Origin: Candidatus Cyrtobacter zanobii
Lineage (GTDB): Bacteria > Pseudomonadota > Alphaproteobacteria > Rickettsiales > Midichloriaceae
Length of the DNA stretch: 35,155 bases
Assembly: GCF_021811845.1 (NCBI RefSeq)
Contig: NZ_JAJBJB010000002.1
Coordinates: 1 to 35,155 of the forward strand
Direction: 5' to 3'
Both the position numbers and the translations under genes were made by a program. A model generated the notes under the pieces. It did no database searches and had not been told where the DNA came from. It saw only the letters and a program-made list of their open reading frames with translations. Shown one piece after another: positions 1 through 8,292 of this stretch; position 1 is the stretch's first letter; the number at the start of each line of letters is the position of its first letter.

Positions 1-2
1 TA

Positions 3-407
3 TATTTAACGAACAAAATTGTTAAGATAAGCATAACTCCAGGCAACATAAATGACAGAAAACCTGTACCTACTTTATTGAAAAATATACAAACAAGATT
101 AATAGGTGATAAAGGCTACATATCAAAAAAGTTGTTTAACGAGCTTTTTGAAAAAGGTGTGACTTTAATCACTAATGTAAAGAAAAATATGAAAAATGTA
201 TTTATGAATATCAAAGACAAGTTAATGCTACAAAAAAGAAAAATTATAGAAACAATCTTCTCATCTATAAAATCTTTAGGCACATTTGTGCATCATAGAC
301 ATAGATCGCCAATAAATGCATTCGCTCACCTGTTAGCTGGGCTTATAAATTACCAATTCAAGTCCGATAAATCCTCCTTCTTAGCTAACTTTATCCTAAA
401 AGCTTAA
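3..407 (+). CDS. IS982-family transposase, 3' part (runs off left edge)
   Basis: DDE-type transposase that would move an insertion sequence. The frame is open from the first base of the window and no upstream start is visible, so this is the C-terminal ~134 residues of a larger protein. Seen: a TPGNINDRKPVP stretch, then LIGDKGYISKKLF, then KRKIIETIFSSIKSLG and an HRSPINAFAHLLAGL tail. This order is the usual C-terminal signature of IS982-type DDE transposases, with the GDKGY Asp and the IIET Glu as probable catalytic acids. A TTG at position 78 is only an internal codon. Whether the copy is active cannot be judged because its 5' half lies outside the window. Confidence 0.85.
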   Translation, partial: YLTNKIVKISITPGNINDRKPVPTLLKNIQTRLIGDKGYISKKLFNELFEKGVTLITNVKKNMKNVFMNIKDKLMLQKRKIIETIFSSIKSLGTFVHHRHRSPINAFAHLLAGLINYQFKSDKSSFLANFILKA

Positions 408-420
408 ATGCAGCTCGGGT
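408..420 (+). repeat. Probable right terminal inverted repeat of the IS982-like element
   Basis: Right after the transposase stop the sequence reads ATGCAGCTCGGGT. Read from the outside the element would begin ACCCGAGCTG, and IS982-family ends typically begin with ACC. The left end is outside the window, so the inverted repeat cannot be confirmed. Confidence 0.35.
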
Positions 421-430
421 TAACTATGTC

Positions 431-571
431 TATAGTTGTTAGGCAAAGCCCTATAGGCTTATTAGCCGTATTAGCCATAATCACTGGACTATAGCCTAAA
501 AGTATCAACCTCATCTTGAATTTGGCACACATGCGGCTTGTGTTGCTGCACTGGGCCTAACAAACTATCTG
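431..571. repeat. Inverted repeat TAGTT(T)GTTAGGC with ~112-bp spacer
   Basis: ATAGTTGTTAGGC at 432-444 is mirrored by GCCTAACAAACTAT at 557-570 (one extra T). The region lies between the IS982-like end and the nrdA stop and holds no open frame of note. The right arm, read on the minus strand, gives AGATAGTTTGTTAGGC. This resembles GAGATAGTTTGTAAGGC, the left edge of the dispersed element at 9707, so it could be a decayed relative. Confidence 0.35.
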
Positions 572-599
572 ACCCGCATCAAAATGCTTTAATAAAACC

Positions 600-2411
600 C
601 TACTGGCATGACAAACATTCTTCGTATTTGTTATCAGTTGCATCTTGTGGTGGTATTGCCATGGAGAGCTGTTTGTAACGCTCTTCCGACCTAATATGGC
701 TATCAGGTCTTTGTAGAGATTTGGATCTACAATAGTAAAAACTCTTCAACCCTTTCATCCACCCCTCAAAGTGAAGCATATGCAGATCCTTTTTATATAT
801 ATCTGCAGGCAAGAAAATATTAAGTGATTGAGATTGACATATATACGGCGTCCTATCTGCTGCAAGCTCAATCATCCATCTCTGATTAATTTCAAAAGCT
901 GTTCTAAAGACAGCCTTCTCATCCTCATTTAAAAAATCTAAATGCTGAACTGAACCCTCATGCTGCATAATATTGGACCATATCTCCTGTGTATCCATAC
1001 CCTTTTTAGCCAACAGTCTTTTGAGATACCTATTCTCAACATTAAATGAGCCAGTAAGTGTTTTTTGCGTATAAGTATTTGCAGAATATGGCTCTATCCC
1101 AGGGGAGCAATTTGCCGCTATGATAGAGATAGAAGCCGTTGGTGCTATTGCAGTTTTATGTGAAAAACGCTCATGTATACCATGCTCCTGCGCATCGGGG
1201 CATGCCCCCCTCTCATCAGCTAGCTTTTTCGATGCATCATCAACCTTATCTTTTATGTCAGTAAACACTTTTTTATTCCAGGACTTCGCAACAACCGATT
1301 CTAGTGGAACCATCTTAGATTGTAAGAATGAATGGAAACCCATCACACCTAACCCAACACTCCTTTCTCTATATGCTGAATATCGTGCATTTTTCTGGGT
1401 ATCTGGAGCACTGTCTATATAATCTTGCAACACATTATCCAACATCTTCATGATATTATAAATAAAGTGTTCATCATCCTTCCACTCATCATATTTTTCT
1501 AGATTGAGTGATGAAAGGCAGCAAACCGCAGTTCTTTGATTACCTAACATATCTTTACCTGTGGCGAGCGTTATTTCACTACAAAGATTTGATGTTTTGA
1601 CATCAAGATTGTTTTTCTTATACACCTCTGGCCTCATATCGCGAACTCTATCTTCAAATACGATATATGGCTCACCTGTTTCTATTCTGGCGAGTAATAG
1701 CCTAATCCATATATCCCTTGCTCGTAATACCGAAACAACCTGCCCTGTCGCTGGGCTCTTAAGCGCCCATGGACCATCTTCAGCAACAGCATGCATGAAG
1801 GCGTCTGGTATCATAACACCATGGTGCAAATTAAGGGATTTTCTATTAAAATCACCACCCGTAGGCCTTCTTAATTCTATAAATTCCTCTATCTCGGGGT
1901 GCGATACTGAAATATATACAGCCGAACTCCCCCTTCTAAGACTCCCCTGCGAGATCGCAAGGGCCAGCTTATCCTGCACTGCTATAAATGGTATAATCCC
2001 AGATGTCTTACCATTGCCCTTAACCTTTTCTCCTATAGAGCGTACACCACCCCAATACGTCCCTATACCACCTCCATGTGAAGCAAGCCATACATTTTCA
2101 TTCCAAGTTGAAACTATACCCTCCAAACTATCATGCACTTCGTTTAAAAAACAAGAAATAGGCATGCCTCTGGTTGTCCCGCCATTACTCAAGATGGGCG
2201 TTGCTGGCATAAACCATAATTTGCTCATATAGTCATACAGATTTTGTGCATGCTGCTCATCATCAGAGTAATGCCTTGCAACCCTTACAAACAAATCTTG
2301 GTATTCCTCGCCAGTCAGCAGATACCTATCCCTCAGCACAGCCTTCCCAAACTCAGTCAAATTACTATCACGTTCCCTATTAATGACGACTGACACGCTC
2401 CCTAAATACAA
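600..2411 (-). CDS. nrdA: Ribonucleoside-diphosphate reductase, alpha subunit (class I)
   Basis: Large subunit of ribonucleotide reductase, which makes deoxyribonucleotides from NDPs together with a radical-bearing beta subunit (not in this window). Seen: the N-terminal redox Cys in PATPILSNGG...ISCFL, the substrate-site NLCSEI (Asn/Cys/Glu), the second redox Cys in AVCCLSSLNL, the PTASISIIAANCSPGIEP block, and a C-terminal ECLSCQ shuttle pair. The protein is 603 residues and begins at the catalytic barrel with no ATP-cone. It is therefore shorter than E. coli NrdA (about 760) and probably lacks dATP overall-activity control. The TTG at 2411 is the furthest start; a GTG at 2396 is possible, and either leaves the conserved INRERDSNLTEFGK start of the fold intact. 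A good promoter and candidate NrdR boxes lie just upstream. Confidence 0.95.
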   Translation of the reverse strand: MYLGSVSVVINRERDSNLTEFGKAVLRDRYLLTGEEYQDLFVRVARHYSDDEQHAQNLYDYMSKLWFMPATPILSNGGTTRGMPISCFLNEVHDSLEGIVSTWNENVWLASHGGGIGTYWGGVRSIGEKVKGNGKTSGIIPFIAVQDKLALAISQGSLRRGSSAVYISVSHPEIEEFIELRRPTGGDFNRKSLNLHHGVMIPDAFMHAVAEDGPWALKSPATGQVVSVLRARDIWIRLLLARIETGEPYIVFEDRVRDMRPEVYKKNNLDVKTSNLCSEITLATGKDMLGNQRTAVCCLSSLNLEKYDEWKDDEHFIYNIMKMLDNVLQDYIDSAPDTQKNARYSAYRERSVGLGVMGFHSFLQSKMVPLESVVAKSWNKKVFTDIKDKVDDASKKLADERGACPDAQEHGIHERFSHKTAIAPTASISIIAANCSPGIEPYSANTYTQKTLTGSFNVENRYLKRLLAKKGMDTQEIWSNIMQHEGSVQHLDFLNEDEKAVFRTAFEINQRWMIELAADRTPYICQSQSLNIFLPADIYKKDLHMLHFEGWMKGLKSFYYCRSKSLQRPDSHIRSEERYKQLSMAIPPQDATDNKYEECLSCQ

Positions 2412-2429
2412 AATTTACAGCAGGCTGTG

Positions 2430-2458
2430 ATTCTATATCTAGTTAATTACTTTTGCAA
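2430..2458 (-). promoter_or_regulatory. Sigma70-type promoter of nrdA
   Basis: Read on the minus strand: TTGCAA (2453-2458), a 17-base spacer, then TAGAAT (2430-2435). This is 4/6 and 5/6 to the consensus with ideal spacing. The predicted start of transcription would be only about 10-15 bases before the TTG at 2411 and further from the GTG at 2396. Confidence 0.5.
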
Positions 2459-2486
2459 TAATCCGAATTAGAACAATATATAGCTT
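2430..2486 (-). promoter_or_regulatory. Candidate pair of NrdR boxes upstream of nrdA
   Basis: NrdR is the ATP/dATP-sensing repressor of ribonucleotide reductase genes, and its box has the core CwAtATaTwG. CAATATATAG at 2474-2483 matches the core at 10 of 10 positions. CTATATCTAG at 2433-2442 matches at 9 of 10. The cores are 41 bp apart, close to four helical turns, as expected for paired boxes. The proximal box overlaps the predicted -10. Outer flanks match poorly, and AT-rich DNA raises the chance of accidental hits. No nrdR gene is in the window. Confidence 0.45.
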
Positions 2487-2587
2487 ATACTAAGAATAAG
2501 GTATAGAGCAACGCCTATGCTCTATATACCTAGCAACCTCCATACTTATAATACTTAATTTAAGGAGAGAATATATATTTATATATG

Positions 2588-2618
2588 AAAAAACCCCCAA
2601 AGGTACCTTTGGGGGTTT
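2588..2618 (-). terminator. Rho-independent terminator of the flagellin-like gene
   Basis: A perfect 28-bp palindrome at 2591-2618 (AAACCCCCAAAGGT and its complement). On the minus strand it is followed by a run of six T. It lies 28 bases beyond the stop of the flagellin-like gene and shields nrdA from read-through. Confidence 0.85.
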
Positions 2619-2645
2619 AATCAGTAACACGTTTTTAGCAAACTA

Positions 2646-5528
2646 CTATCTCAACATACCTGACAGTGTTCTTGACATTTGTTCGTTTTGCGCCATGACC
2701 TTTGCAAAAAGTGCACTAGCTCTCTCCATCTCACTTGTAAAGAGTGCCATTTGTGCGATCAGCTCATCAAGCTCTACACCTGTATTTGCATCAACAATTG
2801 CCTTCAGACCGTCTAGTGATGAGGTAAATGTACCAGCTATATTTTTCATAGATTCTGTACCAGCATTAACTGTTGCATATATTTGCAAAATTTTAGTTTT
2901 GACATCTAGAAGTATTCCAAGTGTGATTTGTGCATTAGCTGTTGTATCATACTTCAGATCTGTCCACTCTTTTCCATCAAGTAGCGCTTTTCCTCTCATA
3001 TCCGGTATATTGATAGTTACAGTATCACCAGATGGTAAGATAAATGAGAAATCTGATTCACCAGCTTTTAAAGCAGTAGCAAGCTCTTTTTGCAGAGCAA
3101 GTACATCGGCACCATTAGTCAGATCAATATTCTTTCCAAATGTGATAGTGATTCTTTTATTTACATCATGTTCTGAAGAAAGTATTAAAATTTGACCAGC
3201 TTGTATCATATCCCCTGCAACCGCTAGTGCTTTGCTGCTTAAGTTATTTGCACCAATTAGTGATCTATCACTTGAGCTTGAGAAGACATCGCCATCTTCC
3301 ATTGTAATTGAGATTGCGCCAGCTTGATCGGCTGTTGCAGCAGAAACATTTACTTTAGTTACTATACCAACAGTATCACCTGTTGTTATTTTCATGCTGC
3401 TGCCCTCTAGAACCCCTCCTGATGTAGGTGCTATCTTCATATCAAGCGTTTGATAAAATGTGATATTTTCAAGTGCTTTATTGATATAGCTTGCATAAGA
3501 GTTAGCTTGAGATACTGAGCTCACTGGAGCACCATTACCACCAGCTAAGTTAATGATAAAATAACCACCTGTACCGCCTTGTGCAGTCATGACAACTACC
3601 TGATCCTCTAAGCTGTCTGTTTTTGCAACTTGACCGCTATATACGACAGAGCCAACAGTCATGCTTAATGTAACTTTATTTGTTCCGTTGTATGCTGCCG
3701 TCACTCCACCTAGCTTACCTATAAAATCTTTATTCTCTGTTATATGTGAAACATCAATACCACCCGTTACTCCACCAGCGAATGTACAAGTAGCTAAAGG
3801 TACTCCAGCTGCACTATTAAAAGTAAATGATCTACCATTAGTTTCAGAGTTATACGTTCTTGATCTTGCACCAAATAAGATACCACCACTGCTATCAACA
3901 TAGCTTGTGAAGATAAAGTTTTTAAATGTTGGGTCATTAGAATTATTCAACATTTCAACTAAATTAGCTATAGTCCCTGCTTTTGAGCTTGCTAGTACTT
4001 GAACCTGATTTGCACTATCTGTAACATTATTCTTAAGTGTTATAGTTCTGCCAAAGAATGATAGGTATGACCCATCAACAATTGCACTTGAGAGTATAGT
4101 GGAAAGGTTTGTATATGATGCTTTTTGCGATACGCTCTGGATTATACTATCTGCCCCAAGACTGCCTTGCGCGCCAACTGAGTTAACACCTAGTGAGCCA
4201 GATTTCGCCCCAACGTCAAATGTACTAACAACCGTTGCACCACTAGGCCCTGTGAAGCTAAATGCACCAGCCTGACCTTGAACCTTAGATGTTAGCGTTA
4301 CAACACCAGCTGCTGATGATGCTTCTAACATTCCAATTTTAGTAATCACATCATTAGATAAAAGACCTTGCTGTGATGCTATCCCATCTATAAATGATGC
4401 AACTTTTGCAGCCACCCCTGTTGCAGTCCCAGTCGTAACTGTATATGTCAGCGATTCAATATTGTCATATACTGAAGCTGCGGTGCTGGCGGCAGTATTG
4501 CTTACTGATGCCTGAGCGTTATTACCAATAATCACGCCAGCTAGATAGGATGTAGAACCAGCAACACCACCATATGAAGCACCTAATGCAGCATCCCCCT
4601 TTGCTTTATCGATTGCAGGATCCTCGCTTTTCTTAATAACCAATGTGTTAGTTCCTTCTCTATATGCTAAAAACCCTTTAGATGCGAAGTTTGCATTTAT
4701 TGCACCAACCGCAAAATCAACCCTAGCAGATACGTTAGCCACGGTATCAAACTTTGCTCCATCTAATGTTAATGTACCAGACGCCACAGATTCAGTAGCA
4801 CCCGCAGCACCTATTGATATCAATAAATTATTTGCTGCTGTACTATCTGGTGTTACAGTTGCTAGTGTAAAAGCTGTTGCTGGTGCTGAGGCCGCGGCTA
4901 CAACCCCAAACCGAAATTTCATTGCATTATCATTGCTCGTCTGAACGTTCGTTGTAACACCCTCTGCAGCAGCACCACTATCCACAACTATATGTAACTT
5001 ATCAGCTATTGTAACGATTTGCTTAGTTGTGCTTGGGGCCACTAATGTAAAGCTTGCTGAGCTGCTAGCAGGAGCACCTGATAATATACCACTTGTGTCT
5101 AATGTAATACCAGCAGAACCAGCTGAATCGCCGTTAAGGAGCTTTCTTCCATTAAACTCTGTATCAGTTGCAACCCTTTGAAGCTCTTTGAAGGAAGCGT
5201 CTATCAATGGAAATAATGCTTCTTTTGCATCTGGGCTTAGCGAGCCGTTAAGCAACTCATGTACACTATTAGTTGCCGTATCTAGTGAGCCTTGCAGCGT
5301 GCCAATAGCATCAAGTGCAAAACCTGCAACAACAGCACCTTGCGTTAGGTGTCTTGCTGTGTTTTTTGACATCATGTATGACCCTTGAGCCTTTGAAGAG
5401 ATAATGACGGCAGCTGGGTTGCTTACATCCTTGCTTGTGGATATTTGTTGTGCGCATGTATCTATTTTATTGGAAGTTTCCCTCATTACACTTCCTATCG
5501 CTCTAGTATTCAGCGTTATACTACTCAT
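2646..5528 (-). CDS. Flagellin-like protein, unusually long (960 aa)
   Basis: Probable filament-type flagellar protein. Seen: residues 1-140 follow the flagellin D0/D1 helices, ending in ATDTEFNGRKLLNGD, which is close to the canonical flagellin sequence at that place. The last ~80 residues form a second amphipathic helical region with IAGTFTSSLDGLKAIV and MAQNEQMSRTLSGMLR, the expected partner of the N-terminal helices. Between them lie about 740 residues rich in Ala, Gly, Ser and Thr with strongly alternating beta-type character. Typical flagellins are about 250-600 residues, so the surface-exposed middle is greatly enlarged. It has a strong private terminator and no other flagellar gene beside it. 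The C-terminal part lacks some usual flagellin residues, so a hook-associated (FlgL-type) or otherwise specialised role remains possible. Confidence 0.8.
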   Translation of the reverse strand: MSSITLNTRAIGSVMRETSNKIDTCAQQISTSKDVSNPAAVIISSKAQGSYMMSKNTARHLTQGAVVAGFALDAIGTLQGSLDTATNSVHELLNGSLSPDAKEALFPLIDASFKELQRVATDTEFNGRKLLNGDSAGSAGITLDTSGILSGAPASSSASFTLVAPSTTKQIVTIADKLHIVVDSGAAAEGVTTNVQTSNDNAMKFRFGVVAAASAPATAFTLATVTPDSTAANNLLISIGAAGATESVASGTLTLDGAKFDTVANVSARVDFAVGAINANFASKGFLAYREGTNTLVIKKSEDPAIDKAKGDAALGASYGGVAGSTSYLAGVIIGNNAQASVSNTAASTAASVYDNIESLTYTVTTGTATGVAAKVASFIDGIASQQGLLSNDVITKIGMLEASSAAGVVTLTSKVQGQAGAFSFTGPSGATVVSTFDVGAKSGSLGVNSVGAQGSLGADSIIQSVSQKASYTNLSTILSSAIVDGSYLSFFGRTITLKNNVTDSANQVQVLASSKAGTIANLVEMLNNSNDPTFKNFIFTSYVDSSGGILFGARSRTYNSETNGRSFTFNSAAGVPLATCTFAGGVTGGIDVSHITENKDFIGKLGGVTAAYNGTNKVTLSMTVGSVVYSGQVAKTDSLEDQVVVMTAQGGTGGYFIINLAGGNGAPVSSVSQANSYASYINKALENITFYQTLDMKIAPTSGGVLEGSSMKITTGDTVGIVTKVNVSAATADQAGAISITMEDGDVFSSSSDRSLIGANNLSSKALAVAGDMIQAGQILILSSEHDVNKRITITFGKNIDLTNGADVLALQKELATALKAGESDFSFILPSGDTVTINIPDMRGKALLDGKEWTDLKYDTTANAQITLGILLDVKTKILQIYATVNAGTESMKNIAGTFTSSLDGLKAIVDANTGVELDELIAQMALFTSEMERASALFAKVMAQNEQMSRTLSGMLR

Positions 5529-5848
5529 AAGTAATTACCTAAATGTGATTAAAAACTAGTAACTTATGTTTATAATTAATATACTGCTTGTATGTTTAAT
5601 TATAGAACAGAGATCAATATTTTTTGCAAGTAATATTTTATAAATCAGCTGAATATTTAATTTTTTATTATAAGAATATATAATTTCTATTGTTCCATAA
5701 ATAGCACGTATGCTGGCTATATTAATTTTATATAAAAATCCAAATTGCCCATTTATAAAAAGGACATTGCCTATTAAAAGTTATCTTGAGTATATTTGAC
5801 TTTAATGTTTTTTATATTAAAACAGCTACCATGTTATGATTTACGTTC
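5529..5848. other. Divergent intergenic region between flagellin-like gene and thrS
   Basis: About 320 bases, very AT-rich, with no open frame worth naming. It must hold the promoters of two divergent genes. The clearest element is TGT-TATGAT at 5832-5840, an extended -10 pattern reading toward thrS, but it has no convincing -35 and would leave almost no leader. Confidence 0.4.
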
Positions 5849-5851
5849 TTG

Positions 5852-7762
5852 ATGATAGATATTGTTCTGCCTAGTGGCGAGGCCCGTCGATTTCAAAGTG
5901 AGGTGAGTGGTTTTGATATCGCTTCCTCAATTTCTAGCTCTTTGCTAAAAAATGCCGTTGCTATTAAAAAAGATGGAGTATTGCATGATCTTTCACATAC
6001 TATCACTCACAACTGCAATATAGAAATCATCACACAAGATTCGCAAGAGGGGCTTGATATCATACGGCATAGTACGGCCCATTTAATGGCCCATGCAATA
6101 AAAGAGCTATTTCCTGATGCACAAATAGTAATTGGCCCTACTATTGATAATGGTTTCTATTATGATATCGCAAGGAGCCAACCATTTTCATTGGATGATT
6201 TTCAAATAATAGAAGATCGTATGATGGATATAGCAAAAAGAAATTACAAGGTAGAGAGAAAGGTCTTATCTAAAAAACAGGCTATAGAGCTCTTTGAAGG
6301 ACTTGGCGAGCACTATAAAGTGAGAATAATAGAGGGTATTAAGGATGGCGAAGAAGTTAGCCTGTATTCTCAGGGCAATTTTGTGGATCTTTGCAGGGGC
6401 CCACATCTACCATCTACTGGACGCACAAAGCATTTTAAATTAACAAAAGTTTCTGGTTCTTATTGGAAGGGCGACAGCAGGAATGAGGGGCTACAGAGGA
6501 TATATGGCACCGCATGGCAAAATGCTTCAAAGCTTGCAGAGTACCTTCAGATGCTCGAAGAGGCTGAGAGAAGGGATCACAGAAAGCTTGGCAAACAGAT
6601 GGATTTGTTTCATTTTCAGGATGATGCACCAGGAACAGTCTTCTGGCATCCAAATGGTTGGAGGATGTTCCAATTACTGATCTCCTATATGAGAAAAAGG
6701 CAAGAAGCTGCAGGATATCAAGAAATCAATACGCCAGAGGTCATGGATAGATCGATCTGGGAAGCTTCTGGTCATTGGGAGAAGTTCAAAGAAAACATGT
6801 TCACCGCACATTGCATGGATGAGGATAAAGAATATGCAATCAAACCAATGAATTGCCCTGGCGCTGTACAAATTTTTAATAAGGGGCTAAAAAGTTACAG
6901 GGACTTGCCTGTACGTTTATCTGAATTTGGGAAAGTGCACAGGTTTGAGCCATCTGGCTCGCTCTTAGGGTTAATGAGGGTTAGAGCATTTACCCAGGAT
7001 GATGCACATATATTTTGCACAGAAGACCAGGTGCAGGAAGAGAGCGTTGGTGTATGTAAACTCATGCTATCTATTTATGAAGATTTCGGATTTAACGATG
7101 TCAGAATTAAGTTCTCAGATAGACCAGCTAAAAGGGTTGGTTCAGATGAAGTTTGGTTGAAATCTGAAGAAGCGCTTTTGAACGCGCTGGGCACGCTTGG
7201 CCTAAAATACGAGCTCAACAAAGGCGAAGGGGCGTTTTATGGGCCTAAATTGGAATTTGTTCTGAAAGATGCAATAGGTAGGGATTGGCAAGTTGGAACA
7301 CTACAAGTAGATTTTAACCTCCCTGAGAGGCTGGATGCAACATACATAACAGACCAAGGCAAAAAGCAGAGGCCAGTGATGCTGCATAGAGCCATGTTTG
7401 GATCGCTAGAGAGGTTCACAGGAATTTTAATAGAGCATACAGCTGGCCACCTCCCGTTTTGGCTTTCGCCAACTCAGGTTGTTGTGCTGCCTATTAGTTC
7501 AAAATTTGAAAGTTATGCCAGTGATGTTAGCAGCTCTTTGACAAAACACGGCGTACGTAATATCCTGGATGCTAGTAATGAGACTATTAGTTACAGGATA
7601 AAAACTCATATGGATATGAAAGTTCCCTACCTTTGGATAATTGGCCAGAAAGAGGTTGATGGTGGCTTTGTCTCAATTAGTAAATTAGGTAGCAAGGAAA
7701 AAGTCGTTGTTAGTCTCGATAAGGCGATCTCATCTCTTTGTACACAGTCCTTTATTATATAA
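5852..7762 (+). CDS. thrS: Threonyl-tRNA synthetase
   Basis: Class II synthetase that charges tRNA-Thr. Seen in order: N-terminal TGS domain (residues 1-60); the editing domain with RHSTAHLMAHA and GPTIDNGFYYDI, then NFVDLCRGPHLPSTG; the catalytic core with the zinc-ligand Cys in KPMNCPGAVQIF; motif 2 around FGKVHRFEPSG; motif 3 GSLERFTGILIEHTAG; and a C-terminal anticodon-binding domain starting near PTQVVVLPI. The length, 636 residues, is normal. I start at the ATG at 5852; the TTG directly before it adds one residue. No Shine-Dalgarno sequence is evident. infC follows within a few bases, so the two are likely cotranscribed. Confidence 0.96.
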   Translation: MIDIVLPSGEARRFQSEVSGFDIASSISSSLLKNAVAIKKDGVLHDLSHTITHNCNIEIITQDSQEGLDIIRHSTAHLMAHAIKELFPDAQIVIGPTIDNGFYYDIARSQPFSLDDFQIIEDRMMDIAKRNYKVERKVLSKKQAIELFEGLGEHYKVRIIEGIKDGEEVSLYSQGNFVDLCRGPHLPSTGRTKHFKLTKVSGSYWKGDSRNEGLQRIYGTAWQNASKLAEYLQMLEEAERRDHRKLGKQMDLFHFQDDAPGTVFWHPNGWRMFQLLISYMRKRQEAAGYQEINTPEVMDRSIWEASGHWEKFKENMFTAHCMDEDKEYAIKPMNCPGAVQIFNKGLKSYRDLPVRLSEFGKVHRFEPSGSLLGLMRVRAFTQDDAHIFCTEDQVQEESVGVCKLMLSIYEDFGFNDVRIKFSDRPAKRVGSDEVWLKSEEALLNALGTLGLKYELNKGEGAFYGPKLEFVLKDAIGRDWQVGTLQVDFNLPERLDATYITDQGKKQRPVMLHRAMFGSLERFTGILIEHTAGHLPFWLSPTQVVVLPISSKFESYASDVSSSLTKHGVRNILDASNETISYRIKTHMDMKVPYLWIIGQKEVDGGFVSISKLGSKEKVVVSLDKAISSLCTQSFII

Positions 7763-7773
7763 TTTGTTCATTT

Positions 7774-8292
7774 ATTAGGTTTTTTGCTATAAAAGACGTA
7801 CGTTTTGATTTTTCCATAACAGCTCAAGAAGTAAGAGTGGTGGATGAGCTTGGTGATATGCTAGGTGTTATGAGCGTGAAGGAGGCTGTTGGCATAGCAG
7901 CCGCCAGAGGATTGAACCTTATAGAGATCTCACCCAATGCCTCCCCCCCAGTATGCAAGATAATGGATCTGGGCAAGTATAGGTATGAGAAAAAGAAGAG
8001 AACACAAGAAAATAAAAAGAAGCAAAAGATGGTAGAGATCAAAGAAATTAAGCTCAGCCCAACCATAGAAGATGGTGATTTTGCTATTAAGGTCAAAAAA
8101 GCCAAGGAATTTATAGAAGATGGCAATAAGGTTAAGGTCTCACTCCAGTTTAAGGGAAGGGAGATTATGCATAAAGATGTTGGTTTTGCTGTCGTTAAAA
8201 GGTTTAAGGAAGAGGTAATCAATGTAGTAAAAATTGATTCTGATCATAAACTTGAGGGCAGACAGATAGTAATGGTACTTTCTCCAAAATAA
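7774..8292 (+). CDS. infC: Translation initiation factor IF-3, probable AUU start
   Basis: IF-3 binds the 30S subunit, checks start-codon selection and prevents premature subunit joining. Seen: ITAQEVRVVDELG, then GLNLIEISPNASPPVCKIMDLGKYRYE (the N domain), a Lys-rich linker (KKKRTQENKKKQK), and the C domain with KVKVSLQFKGREIMHKD and a terminal LEGRQIVMVLSPK. No ATG or GTG exists at a sensible place before the conserved ITAQEVR. The in-frame candidates are ATT at 7774 (172 residues, chosen), ATA at 7789, ATT at 7762, and a TTG at 7738 inside thrS. AUU is the known start of E. coli infC, where IF-3 represses its own translation through it. The 3' end overlaps murA by one base (TAATG). Confidence 0.93.
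   Translation: MRFFAIKDVRFDFSITAQEVRVVDELGDMLGVMSVKEAVGIAAARGLNLIEISPNASPPVCKIMDLGKYRYEKKKRTQENKKKQKMVEIKEIKLSPTIEDGDFAIKVKKAKEFIEDGNKVKVSLQFKGREIMHKDVGFAVVKRFKEEVINVVKIDSDHKLEGRQIVMVLSPK

Noticed and set aside
1561-2232. Long plus-strand frame opposite nrdA
   Set aside because: Shadow of nrdA; nrdA itself shows all expected catalytic motifs on the other strand.
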